Origin: a virus
Reading direction: 5' to 3' (one strand)
Length of the DNA stretch: 29,200 nucleotides
Virus record (IMG/VR): IMGVR_UViG_3300020463_000093
Span: 1 to 29,200 of that record
This document shows, one piece after another, positions 15,486-21,936 of this stretch. The notes beneath the pieces are model-generated. The model saw only the letters and a list, made by a program, of their open reading frames with translations. It did no database searches and had not been told where the DNA came from. A program made the position numbers and the translations under genes. Every line of letters begins with the position of its first letter. Positions within the stretch are counted from its first letter, which is position 1.

Positions 15486-16485
15486 GGGTGACGTCTGGCA
15501 AGTACAGGGAACCGTCAAAACTTTGACGGGTTCAACTGTTCGCGTCAGAAAATCGACGGGTTTTACCAAGCCTGAGAAGCGTTACGCTCAAGTTGTCATG
15601 AGCAAGATCATAGAAGACGCAATGACTGGACGTCTGGAAGACAAGTCTGGAGTCGAGTACGTTGCCGACGCCTGTGATGCTTACATATCTCGGCCCAGTC
15701 CGCCGGGGGATACAGACGTCAGAATTGTTGAGCAAATCAAGTCTGCCCTTGGGCGGATCAAGCTGAGCAAGATTACTCTGGCGGATTTTACGATGCACTT
15801 CGCCACTCGTGGCGTTGCGGCCAATACATTAGCACGAGAAATGACGAGCGCGAATGCCATGTTGAATCATGCACGAGCAATCGGTATGGACGTGCCAGAT
15901 ATTAATCTCAAGAAACCTTCTTACGATGATGCCAGAAGTAGGTGGTTATATAAGGAGGAAATGGAGGCTTTAATTGAGGCGTCTCCAGACGAGATTGAAA
16001 GTCTTGTTGCCTTTCTCTTCTTCACTGGCGCAAGACTAGGGGAAGCGACCTCCCTGTTGTGGAGAGACGTGGTTGACGAGTCAGCTATTTTCTCCTCACG
16101 AAAGGGTCGCTCGAAGAAGATAAGACGTCGGGCGGTCAAGCTGTCACCTTACCTTCTCTCTTTAATAGGTGAGCGGCAGGGATCGAACGACTATGTCTTT
16201 ACAAATACTGTCGGTAGCAAGTGGGATAGAAGTAATTTCTATACTTATTTCCGTCCTGCTTGCGAAGCGGCACACATTAAAGACTTCACACCCCATGATT
16301 GCAGACACACGTTTGCAAGCCACCTCGTACAGAAAGGAGCCAGTCTTAGAGCGGTGGCAGACTTATTAGGACACTCAAGTTTACAGATGGTCATGCGTTA
16401 TGCGCACCTTGCACCTTCACACCTTGAGAGTACGGTGAGTCTCTTATGGGACACCGACACAAATGAGACACACACCTATGTTTAA
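15463..16485 (+). CDS. int: Tyrosine recombinase / phage integrase
   Basis: 340 aa from ATG 15463 (overlapping the LuxR-like gene; a longer frame upstream is not needed). Catalytic site by alignment to the family: Arg191 (TGARLGE), Lys214 (SRKGRSKK, beta-hairpin Lys), His278 and Arg281 (HDCRH), His304 (LLGHSS) and the nucleophile Tyr313 (MRYAHL). Residues 1-55 look like an arm-binding domain with a beta fold and 65-155 like the SAM-like core-binding domain. Length is usual for phage integrases. It lies immediately before a complete tRNA-Thr gene on the opposite strand, 5 bases from its 3' end, which points to tRNA-Thr as the attachment target. Confidence 0.96.
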   Translation: MSLNLRLRGDVWQVQGTVKTLTGSTVRVRKSTGFTKPEKRYAQVVMSKIIEDAMTGRLEDKSGVEYVADACDAYISRPSPPGDTDVRIVEQIKSALGRIKLSKITLADFTMHFATRGVAANTLAREMTSANAMLNHARAIGMDVPDINLKKPSYDDARSRWLYKEEMEALIEASPDEIESLVAFLFFTGARLGEATSLLWRDVVDESAIFSSRKGRSKKIRRRAVKLSPYLLSLIGERQGSNDYVFTNTVGSKWDRSNFYTYFRPACEAAHIKDFTPHDCRHTFASHLVQKGASLRAVADLLGHSSLQMVMRYAHLAPSHLESTVSLLWDTDTNETHTYV

Positions 16486-16490
16486 GGGTG

Positions 16491-16565
16491 TGGTGCTGAC
16501 GGGGAGGATTGAACTCCCGACCTATTCGTTACCAACGAATTGCTCTACCACTGAGCTACGTCAGC
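16491..16565 (-). tRNA. tRNA-Thr (anticodon GGT)
   Basis: A complete cloverleaf on the minus strand: acceptor GCTGACG/CGTCAGC, D stem GCTC/GAGC, anticodon stem ATTCG/CGAAT with loop TTGGTAA, T stem GGGAG/CTCCC with loop TTCAATC, discriminator A and encoded CCA (16491-16493). Anticodon at 16531-16533 on the plus strand (ACC). No stem mismatch. Directly beside the integrase gene. Either a phage-carried copy that keeps the host tRNA functional on integration (attP), or a real host tRNA at an attachment junction. Confidence 0.97.
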
Positions 16566-16788
16566 CTATCTGTAACTCCCTTACCAAGGGCTACTGTGTC
16601 AAAAACCATAGCCAATCCGACACCCCAATACACCTAAAGAACATTGGTCATGTCGGCATCTTTCAACTGCGTACTCGTTCGGGTGTAACGAGTCACGAAT
16701 ATGACACACCAGATTCGACAAAACAGCAATTACGTGTTACCGATAGTGAGTCGTCTGTACTCGAACGGTGTGTTAAGGACATGCACAA
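16566..16788. promoter_or_regulatory. Intergenic region beyond the tRNA, candidate attachment arm
   Basis: About 220 bases without a supported gene. Contains a hairpin ACTCGTT/AACGAGT (16673-16693, 7-base loop) and scattered GACAC words on both sides of the tRNA (near 16446, 16620 and 16699), which could be arm-type integrase sites. The plus-strand ORF crossing it begins inside the tRNA antisense and is spurious. Confidence 0.4.
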
Positions 16789-17028
16789 ATGATAAAAACT
16801 AAACATGAGCTAAGACCACCATTCACAACTGATGAAATAAAATCCATGCAAGAAATGACGGAAGGTCTTATCGAGCAAGTAACTAAGTACACGGGCGGCG
16901 AGAACAGTCAGGCAATCAAAGACTTTGCCAATGACATGATAGATGTCCTCGTAGATGTGAAGATAGATTTAGATAAATTTAATCCAACAGAGAGGACAGA
17001 CGATGGAAAATCAGAGGCAATTCATTGA
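16789..17028 (+). CDS. Small acidic hypothetical protein
   Basis: 79 aa, ATG at 16789 with weak ribosome site (GATAAAAAC follows the start). Helical and acidic, FTTDEIKSMQEMTEGLIEQV then an IDVLVDVKIDLDKF segment. No cysteines, no membrane segment. Overlaps the next gene by 26 bases. Family unknown. Its place after the attachment region suggests a lysogeny-associated or accessory gene, which is only a guess. Confidence 0.6.
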   Translation: MIKTKHELRPPFTTDEIKSMQEMTEGLIEQVTKYTGGENSQAIKDFANDMIDVLVDVKIDLDKFNPTERTDDGKSEAIH

Positions 17029-17317
17029 GGTAGGCAAAGTCTACCTCGTTAAAGAAGGCGACCGTTTCGTAAGCGTGGAGTGGGCGATGGAAAATGTTCC
17101 GTCGCGCACTGCTGCTGCTGAATTGATAGACTTCGCTAAGCGATGTGCAGACAACTCGACGTGGGTTTACAACACCATCTCACGAGTACAGGAAGGAGGA
17201 GAGGATGCACAGACTCAAAGCACAGGAGATCCGAGCGGCGATATTGATAAGCAGGGAATTGGACAAACTGAACAGGCCGTTAGCGATCAAGGAGATACCA
17301 CTAATAACAATGCGTAG
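17003..17317 (+). CDS. Hypothetical protein with disordered acidic tail
   Basis: 104 aa, ATG preceded by AGAGAGGACAG. The first 60 residues look folded (strand FIEVGKVYLVKEGD, then a helix AELIDFAKRCAD). The last 40 are Gly/Gln/Asp/Thr-rich and probably disordered. That tail lies over the first part of the next gene (113-base overlap in another frame), unusually long for this phage. Both genes have good ribosome sites. The tail may simply be the by-product of the other frame. Confidence 0.55.
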   Translation: MENQRQFIEVGKVYLVKEGDRFVSVEWAMENVPSRTAAAELIDFAKRCADNSTWVYNTISRVQEGGEDAQTQSTGDPSGDIDKQGIGQTEQAVSDQGDTTNNNA

Positions 17318-17453
17318 TCACGCATCCTTGAAACCTATCATTGATAAGTTAATTCACACCCGAATACTAAAGCGAGAGTCTTTTCGATCCGGCTTAGAGA
17401 AGGGTGACAAATGGAAAGTCTACTGGAAGAAGTGGTTGGAAGACTACACTTAG
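17205..17453 (+). CDS. Small basic winged-helix-like protein
   Basis: 82 aa from ATG 17205, with AAGGAGGAGAGG directly upstream, the strongest ribosome site nearby; the longer frame upstream has none. Basic. Pattern: helix (LKAQEIRAAILISRELDKL), then PLAIKEIPLITMRSHASLKP, a helix, and a wing-like KRESFRSG with WKVYWKKW. This resembles a winged helix of about 80 residues, consistent with a DNA-binding regulator. Last gene of the rightward run, meeting a leftward operon at a hairpin. Confidence 0.65.
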   Translation: MHRLKAQEIRAAILISRELDKLNRPLAIKEIPLITMRSHASLKPIIDKLIHTRILKRESFRSGLEKGDKWKVYWKKWLEDYT

Positions 17454-17470
17454 GCGTTCCCTCTTGGGGT

Positions 17471-17496
17471 TTGGTGGCTTCAAGTCTGGCCACCAA
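17471..17496. terminator. Bidirectional terminator-like hairpin
   Basis: Perfect TTGGTGGC/GCCACCAA stem with a 10-base loop between two convergent operons, followed on the plus strand by TCTCTTT. It overlaps the last codons of the minus-strand gene. No long T run, so strength is uncertain. Confidence 0.55.
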
Positions 17497-17695
17497 TCTC
17501 TTTAACGGCAGGCTTACATTCCACAGATAGCCTATAGTTTTCGTTCCTTTCGTACTTACTCCAATTACTTTGATGGGCAATGAACATACAAATATCTATA
17601 GGCATAGGTTCGTTGTATATGTACTGGTTGCCAATATACACCCAGTCATCTCCGTTAAAACCCCAAAGAGAAAACACTAATACGAACATTGCCAT
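17480..17695 (-). CDS. Small phage protein with hydrophobic N-terminus
   Basis: 71 aa, ATG at 17695 with AAAGGAAA upstream. A hydrophobic start (MAMFVLVFSLWGF) is followed by DWVYIGNQYIYNE, then CMFIAHQSNWSKYERNENYR with a later Cys. I recognise the NNWSKY.RNENYRLS.EC ending from marine phage small proteins of unknown role. The N-terminal segment may be a signal peptide, which would leave the two Cys in the periplasm; this is inference. Last gene of the leftward operon. Confidence 0.7.
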   Translation of the reverse strand: MAMFVLVFSLWGFNGDDWVYIGNQYIYNEPMPIDICMFIAHQSNWSKYERNENYRLSVECKPAVKEIGGQT

Positions 17696-17708
17696 ATTTG
17701 TTTTCCTT

Positions 17709-18152
17709 TCACCTATAGTTCATCACCAAAGCTACTAGACCACCGATGCAGATAGCCGCACCGATTGCCGCTCCACCTATTATTATGATGGCTTCCATCT
17801 TCTCTTGTCGTCTCTTTTGTTCAGCACGTTCCGCTTCTTTTCTTTCCCTTTTTATATCACGGCGTAACTGCAAGAGTTCTTGCCATGCGGATTGACCACG
17901 CGTCCATATGATTAGTTCGCGGAGTTCCTCCTCAAGATCCTTGGCCTGTTGTTTAGCCACAAAAGTAGACAGAGCCTCCTCATTTACTGACAAGACTTGT
18001 CTGTTTCGCTTCTTTGAATGATCTCGGTTGACTTCGTCACAGGCATCCCACATTTTCCCCAGATCTTTCGCTAGGGTGTGGAGTTCCCGACCAGCAGTTA
18101 TGCCAGCTTTGACGGCCCCGAATGCGGCCATCGCCGCACTGATTGGTTCCAT
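17709..18152 (-). CDS. Phage protein with coiled coil and C-terminal membrane segment
   Basis: 147 aa. The N-terminal stretch MEPISAAMAAFGAVKAGITAG is hydrophobic and helical, the middle (about 30-120) is highly charged with a heptad-like run, and residues 120-143 are a clear membrane segment (EAIIIIGGAAIGAAICIGG). Conserved-looking words (EEALSTFVAKQQAKDLEEEL, ELIIWTRGQSAWQEL) resemble proteins I recall from marine phages, without known function. Likely virion- or membrane-associated. 4-base gap to the upstream gene, so one operon. Confidence 0.7.
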   Translation of the reverse strand: MEPISAAMAAFGAVKAGITAGRELHTLAKDLGKMWDACDEVNRDHSKKRNRQVLSVNEEALSTFVAKQQAKDLEEELRELIIWTRGQSAWQELLQLRRDIKRERKEAERAEQKRRQEKMEAIIIIGGAAIGAAICIGGLVALVMNYR

Positions 18153-18156
18153 ATAA

Positions 18157-18747
18157 TCACGCTAAACCCATTACCTTTGCATTATCTAAATTACTCAGAC
18201 TTGCCGTGGCTTTCTCTAAAGATTGCCTTTGTTGGGTAGATAAATTACCCATAGTCTGAGGGTCGTTTTGTGTAAAGCCAGTAACGTAGGCAGGGAATCT
18301 ATCGGTAGAAAACCATTCCTCTATTGATCTTTTCTCGGCGTCTGTTCTGCGTGATTTCATGTAGGCTTGTTGCTCCATCATCCGTTGTTGCGGAGTCAGG
18401 GATTGGAAAAATGTAATAGCGGCCTCTGCTACATTAAACATTTTTGTATCTTGGACAGCATCGGTTACTGATTGCTGAACTATGTCTATGGTCTGAGGTT
18501 CCCAGACTTCTTCGACTTGCTTCTCGTCTTCCTGTGCTGCTTGCTCGGCAGCCTTCAGACTTAACTCTTCATTCTTGCTGGCTGCCCCGGTTGGTAGACT
18601 TGGCTGCTCGCCGTCAGACTTGGGTTCCCCGGCAATAGCCCGGATCATCTGTTTTCCAATGCCATCATCGCGTTCAACAAACGCGGTTACTGCGTCGTCT
18701 AGTTTCAGAAAACCTGACAGAATACTACTGAACCCTTTGTCTAACAT
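18157..18747 (-). CDS. Hypothetical protein, possible virion component
   Basis: 196 aa, not recognised. An N-terminal helical part (about 1-45), then a Glu/Gln/Ala-rich low-complexity region (50-85), then a helical C-terminal part containing QSLTPQQRMMEQQAYMKS. The ATG overlaps the upstream gene's stop by one base (TAATG). Acidic, no membrane segment. The Gln/Met-rich pattern is common in phage internal or assembly proteins, but no family match is claimed. Confidence 0.65.
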   Translation of the reverse strand: MLDKGFSSILSGFLKLDDAVTAFVERDDGIGKQMIRAIAGEPKSDGEQPSLPTGAASKNEELSLKAAEQAAQEDEKQVEEVWEPQTIDIVQQSVTDAVQDTKMFNVAEAAITFFQSLTPQQRMMEQQAYMKSRRTDAEKRSIEEWFSTDRFPAYVTGFTQNDPQTMGNLSTQQRQSLEKATASLSNLDNAKVMGLA

Positions 18748-18965
18748 TAATAGCGTCGCCTCAATACAGAACCAGATCTTCCGCTAAAACCAGTACCCGC
18801 CGTAGACTTCGGCGTTTGCTGGTTAAGACTACGTCCGAACTGAGTAGCTACATTTGACTGGATGCGCAGGGCTTTGGGTTGCGAGAGGTTATTACCTCTC
18901 GGCGCACCCGACCCTGAGATAGTACCGAATACTATCCCTCGGTTCTTGCGTCTGTTTCCTCTCAT
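18747..18965 (-). CDS. Small basic Gly/Ser/Arg-rich protein
   Basis: 72 aa, strongly basic, begins MRGNRRKNRG and ends SVLRRRY, with Gly, Ser, Asn and Gln throughout and few hydrophobics, so probably disordered. Resembles the low-complexity tails of small phage structural or DNA-binding proteins, without recognised family. Coupled to the downstream gene by a TAATG overlap. Confidence 0.6.
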   Translation of the reverse strand: MRGNRRKNRGIVFGTISGSGAPRGNNLSQPKALRIQSNVATQFGRSLNQQTPKSTAGTGFSGRSGSVLRRRY

Positions 18966-18976
18966 GTTACTTCCTC

Positions 18977-19615
18977 TTAGTGTTCTTTGTTTTCGCCTTG
19001 TAGCCTTTTGATGACGGCTTCTTCTTCGGTGTGTTCGTAGGCTTTCGCATTGATCTTTTCATTCCACGCATCGAATTTCTCCTTCCGATCTTTGATTAGT
19101 TTCATGTCTTCTCTGGTGTACGCTCTGTAATAACCTGTGCGAAAGAGTCTTTTACTTGCACTCACCAGATGTTCATATGATTGCATAAGAATGATGGCGT
19201 AGTCGTCCGCTCCGATACCATTATATTCGGGAATTGACTCATCATCTTCCGCGTCTGGGTGAAAGCCTGTGATCCAGACTCCAAAGTGGTTGTTGTTCTG
19301 CTTGTCTACCCAGTTGTAGAACTCTTCGGGAGACATATCATTAGCCCCTGTCCAAGCCATAATGTGCATATTGTCAGACGTGGGTGGGTATAGTGCCTTC
19401 ATCTCGATAACAGCTTCCAAGTCTGGAGTGACGTGAACCATCACGTTCTCCTTCATCCACGCTTGTCTGGCGAAGGGACAGGGAGGAAAGCCGCCGTGCT
19501 CGTCAGACGCTTTCTCTAGTATTTTTTCACTCCAATCCCTTATCTCTTGGCAGATCAGGATAGCGGAGTCTTCCCACGTATCCACGCTACTAACACTTTC
19601 CTCTTTCCTAACCAT
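18977..19615 (-). CDS. Hypothetical phage protein (GFPPCPFARQAW motif)
   Basis: 212 aa. Residues 40-55 contain GGFPPCPFARQAWMKE, a pattern I recall from proteins of marine cyanophages, where they occur near 2OG-Fe(II) oxygenases. Acidic, mixed alpha/beta, with one Cys in the motif. Its ATG lies inside the upstream oxygenase gene (61-base overlap in another frame), so production is likely coupled. Acting with the oxygenase, for example on its substrate, is an inference from repeated neighbourhood only. Confidence 0.7.
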   Translation of the reverse strand: MVRKEESVSSVDTWEDSAILICQEIRDWSEKILEKASDEHGGFPPCPFARQAWMKENVMVHVTPDLEAVIEMKALYPPTSDNMHIMAWTGANDMSPEEFYNWVDKQNNNHFGVWITGFHPDAEDDESIPEYNGIGADDYAIILMQSYEHLVSASKRLFRTGYYRAYTREDMKLIKDRKEKFDAWNEKINAKAYEHTEEEAVIKRLQGENKEH

Positions 19616-20118
19616 ACGGGCCTCGCCTGATGTAATAGATGAGATGGAAATACAGCCATCGACCCCCGTTCACGGGGGGCGTATGGCGACTGACCCTCAC
19701 CTCTAATTTTAAGAAAACCACCCCAATATTCTTTGGGATGGGATAGTTGAATTGATACAGAATACTTGCGGCACGACACGGGATCAGCCCCGTTATCAAC
19801 GTGCTCACCGTAAAATTCTAATGGGCCATATTCTAGGTATTGGAGTGGTTCTATCTGTGCATCGTCCAGATCGAACTTTAATGTCCTGTCGTTGACATTC
19901 CTAACTGCCTTGCCAATCTCATCGAAGAGCCACTTACTATTTATATCTTGCTGTATCCAACCAGACTTACAGTTACGTTGTCGTCTCGACGTTATCCTTA
20001 TCCCGTCTTGCACGACTCCTGCTCGGATCATATTTGTGCTTTTTGTTAAGTCTAGTATGCGCTGAACTTTCTCGTCATCGAAGAAGTTATGTAACGCATA
20101 CCATTTTTGAATGTGCAT
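19555..20118 (-). CDS. 2OG-Fe(II) oxygenase (prolyl hydroxylase-like)
   Basis: 187 aa, ATG with AGGAGG 6 bases upstream. A double-stranded beta-helix oxygenase: HxD at His106-Asp108 (YGEHVDNG), second iron His163 in FPSHLLHQARPV, and 2-oxoglutarate-binding Arg173 (GKRKVLVAW). Core strand YSVSIQLSHPKEYWGGFLKI is typical of the P4H/PKHD type. It would use Fe(II), O2 and 2-oxoglutarate to hydroxylate a protein or nucleic acid. The phage substrate is unknown. The key residues all look intact. Overlaps the downstream CPF-motif gene by 61 bases. Confidence 0.9.
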   Translation of the reverse strand: MHIQKWYALHNFFDDEKVQRILDLTKSTNMIRAGVVQDGIRITSRRQRNCKSGWIQQDINSKWLFDEIGKAVRNVNDRTLKFDLDDAQIEPLQYLEYGPLEFYGEHVDNGADPVSCRKYSVSIQLSHPKEYWGGFLKIRGEGQSPYAPRERGSMAVFPSHLLHQARPVWLGKRKVLVAWIRGKTPLS

Positions 20119-20154
20119 TGATGTCCTCCTAACGTACAGGAAGACTAGAAGATC

Positions 20155-20676
20155 TTAGTCTTTCGGTCGTCCTGCTAACTGGAGGATGGCAGTACACCAG
20201 TCTAACAACTCGCTTTGTGTCTCCTCGCCTTTCATGGTGTTGGCTTTGCGGCAGACTAATTGGATGTTGTCTATGGTGTAGCCTTTAGAATTGTCTATGC
20301 GGTCGATAGACACGTTGGTAGGGAAGTTTTCCTTGCCTCTGATTGCTGTAAGCTCATAGCCAGTAAGAGCGCACTTGCCTTTTTGTTTAACGTAAAGTTG
20401 ATTTAGTTGTTCGAGTTTCAAATGCTTACGACTTCTCTCTGCACCACGTCCACGACGTGACCCACCAGACCACAGCAATGCCCTAACTGCGTGGCTCATG
20501 TCGCCATTTGATTTTTCTATTGTGCGTTTTCTGTTGCACTGTTTGCATTGTCCGTAAGGTTTTCCAGCTCGACCTTCTTTTTCTGCGGTCTTGCCAGCTC
20601 TGACTCTAAATTCACTTAATGGTAGCTCCTGTTTGCACCCGTTGCACCGACGCACCCCTGTCGGATTCTGTATCAA
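20155..20676 (-). CDS. HNH-type endonuclease with zinc ribbon
   Basis: 173 aa from TTG 20676, chosen because GAGGG lies 5 bases upstream; a TTG 12 bases earlier (20688) has no ribosome site. A four-Cys zinc ribbon (Cys11, Cys14, Cys44, Cys47) precedes a basic Arg/Gly linker. The nuclease core is CALTGYELT followed by VSIDRIDNSKGYT and IQLVCRKANTMKG. The usual first His of HNH is replaced by Asp (DRID form), as in a phage subset. It could be a homing endonuclease or a recombination/packaging nuclease. Overlaps the nuclease gene upstream by 65 bases. Confidence 0.8.
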   Translation of the reverse strand: MIQNPTGVRRCNGCKQELPLSEFRVRAGKTAEKEGRAGKPYGQCKQCNRKRTIEKSNGDMSHAVRALLWSGGSRRGRGAERSRKHLKLEQLNQLYVKQKGKCALTGYELTAIRGKENFPTNVSIDRIDNSKGYTIDNIQLVCRKANTMKGEETQSELLDWCTAILQLAGRPKD

Positions 20677-21040
20677 TTTGTCCCTCAAGAACCAAGTATG
20701 CCTTATAAAATTTTAGGAACTCGTCAAGTCTGACTAAGCACAGACTGTCTCCTGTTGGCTGTCGGTTCTTTCTGTTAATAACAATCGGCGTCTCGGAACT
20801 CCCTGTTTTCTCTGCGTTCCGTTCCGCTTGGCGTAAGGCGTCGTGGAAGTTGAGACGCTCTACCCTCTTGGCCTCAACAAATAACTCAGGCACACCAAGC
20901 AAGTCTGCACCACCTGACATCCCGACGTTACCGCCGCCGGATAGTGGTGCTCTGAAACTTTTAGTACCTACTTTATCGTTGATGTAGGCGGCTAACTCTC
21001 TCTCGTAGTTATCGCCTTTGCGTTTAGATGGAGTAGTCAA
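20612..21040 (-). CDS. PD-(D/E)XK nuclease, Holliday-resolvase-like
   Basis: 142 aa if started at TTG 21040, which overlaps the upstream stop (TTGA) and has GGGG 8 bases before it; an in-frame TTG at 21067 would add 9 residues and is not excluded. The fold is indicated by KRKGDNYERELAAY (Glu13), GGADLLG (Asp46), and LFVEAKRVE (Glu56, Lys58). This E / D / ExK layout with the RGxxxERELA start is that of archaeal-type Hjc resolvases and related phage nucleases. It would cut branched or replicative DNA before packaging. Confidence 0.78.
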   Translation of the reverse strand: MTTPSKRKGDNYERELAAYINDKVGTKSFRAPLSGGGNVGMSGGADLLGVPELFVEAKRVERLNFHDALRQAERNAEKTGSSETPIVINRKNRQPTGDSLCLVRLDEFLKFYKAYLVLEGQIDTESDRGASVQRVQTGATIK

Positions 21041-21330
21041 TCTTCGTACCCCATTGTTTTGCGGCAAGGTCTACAGAAGAACCAATTCTTCGGTCTCTTT
21101 TCCTTGCTACCACAACTCATACATGGACGAGTCCACGTCTTCTCTTCAAAATCTCTACGAACTTGGTATTTAGCACCGTCGAACTCCTGCAATCCTTCAC
21201 GGACGAGGATTCTTTTTAATGTGTCTACGCAACATCCAATGCGTGTCGCTAGGTCAGAGTAAGAGTGACGGTCATGTTCTTCGCGGAGCCATTGCAAGTC
21301 CGTGTCTGACACACGAACCACTTTTGGCAT
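21037..21330 (-). CDS. HTH plus zinc-ribbon phage protein
   Basis: 97 aa, ATG with AAGGAG 9 bases upstream; first gene of the leftward operon. Residues 22-46 form a homeodomain-like helix-turn-helix (YSDLATRIGCCVDTLKR). Residues 70-89 hold CMSC ... CRPC (Cys70, Cys73, Cys86, Cys89), a zinc ribbon. The middle GAKYQVRRDFEEKTWTRPC is a familiar block in this kind of phage protein, from memory. DNA-binding regulator or recombination accessory factor. The stop overlaps the nuclease TTG start. Confidence 0.8.
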   Translation of the reverse strand: MPKVVRVSDTDLQWLREEHDRHSYSDLATRIGCCVDTLKRILVREGLQEFDGAKYQVRRDFEEKTWTRPCMSCGSKEKRPKNWFFCRPCRKTMGYED

Positions 21331-21436
21331 TTAAATTTAGTCTCCTTCGCACTCCTGTATTAACAGGATTGCGTGTACCTTAGACGAGACATGTCTTTTT
21401 AGCAACACCTAAAGCGTTTTTTTTACAACTTTAGGG

Positions 21437-21465
21437 TTGATTGTGAAAGTAAATAGCGATACACT
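21437..21465 (+). promoter_or_regulatory. Putative sigma70 promoter, rightward
   Basis: -35 TTGATT (21437-21442), 17-base spacer, -10 TACACT (21460-21465). It points to the gene at 21586. The -10 lies inside the operator-like site 21457-21467. Confidence 0.45.
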
Positions 21466-21572
21466 CGCCTTGCTCGGAGACGGGAGACGACGAACGCAGA
21501 CGCTTGCGCTCCGCGTTCGAGAGAGTCGACCGCTTAGAGCTGCTAGTCTACTAGCTGGGGTCGAGTGTATCG
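21457..21572 (+). repeat. Paired operator-like inverted sites, possible structured RNA
   Basis: CGATACACTCG (21457-21467) and its exact reverse complement CGAGTGTATCG (21562-21572). Each is itself CGA-N5-TCG symmetric. The first overlaps the -10 of the promoter and the second sits 13 bases before the start of the next gene. Between them are two hairpins (CGAACGC/GCGTTCG and GCTAG/CTAGC). Read as DNA this is a looping operator pair; read as RNA it could be a structured transcript closed by an 11-bp stem and followed by TTTT. Confidence 0.55.
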
Positions 21573-21585
21573 TTTTGAGTACACA

Positions 21586-21936
21586 ATGAGTAAGAGAAAA
21601 ATACTTGCGCAACAAAAAAAATACGACGAATGGAAAAGAAAGAGAGACGCTAGAGAAAGTGGGAACCTCGATCTTGAACAACCCGTATGTGAGGCAGACG
21701 ACCGACCCAACCCACCTAATGAGCACCGCTTATCATCAGTACATGATGAACCGAAGCGAGTACGAAGCAAAGAAGCAGAAGAAAACAGACGTAAATATCC
21801 AGAAATTGCGCAATTTGTAGACGAATGCCGGAGAGTGTTCGGCCCCGGCGTCCGTGTTATTAGTATTACTCCTTGTCAATCTCCAACCAATCGTGAATCA
21901 GACGAAGCGGACGCTCCAGACGATCAGCTATTCTAA
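21586..21936 (+). CDS. Hypothetical phage protein, convergent with primase gene
   Basis: 116 aa from ATG 21586; GTG 21565 in frame would add 7 residues but lies in the operator-like site. Ribosome site weak (GAG at -10). The N-terminus is strongly basic (MSKRKILAQQKKYDEWKRKR), the middle is disordered and acidic, and the C-terminal KYPEIAQFVDECRRVFGPGV resembles the end of proteins in other phages, from memory. Its last 71 bases are antisense to the primase-helicase C-terminus. Unknown function. Confidence 0.65.
   Translation: MSKRKILAQQKKYDEWKRKRDARESGNLDLEQPVCEADDRPNPPNEHRLSSVHDEPKRVRSKEAEENRRKYPEIAQFVDECRRVFGPGVRVISITPCQSPTNRESDEADAPDDQLF

Larger units (their letters stand above)
21331..21585. 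promoter_or_regulatory. Divergent control region between the operons
   Basis: Dense in symmetry: hairpin TCCTGT-ATTA-ACAGGA (21353-21368), palindrome AGACATGTCT followed by T's (21387-21396), CCTAAAG/CTTTAGG flanking an 8-T run (21408-21435), hairpin CGAACGC/GCGTTCG, and GCTAG-TCTA-CTAGC. It holds the rightward promoter and the operator-like sites listed separately. A leftward promoter (TTGCTA, 17 bases, TAAGGT) is weak. Confidence 0.55.

Noticed and set aside
16463-16792. 109-codon plus-strand ORF over the tRNA
   Set aside because: It reads the antisense of the tRNA (RIELPTYSLPTNCSTTELRQ), a well-known false-protein signature, and has no ribosome site.
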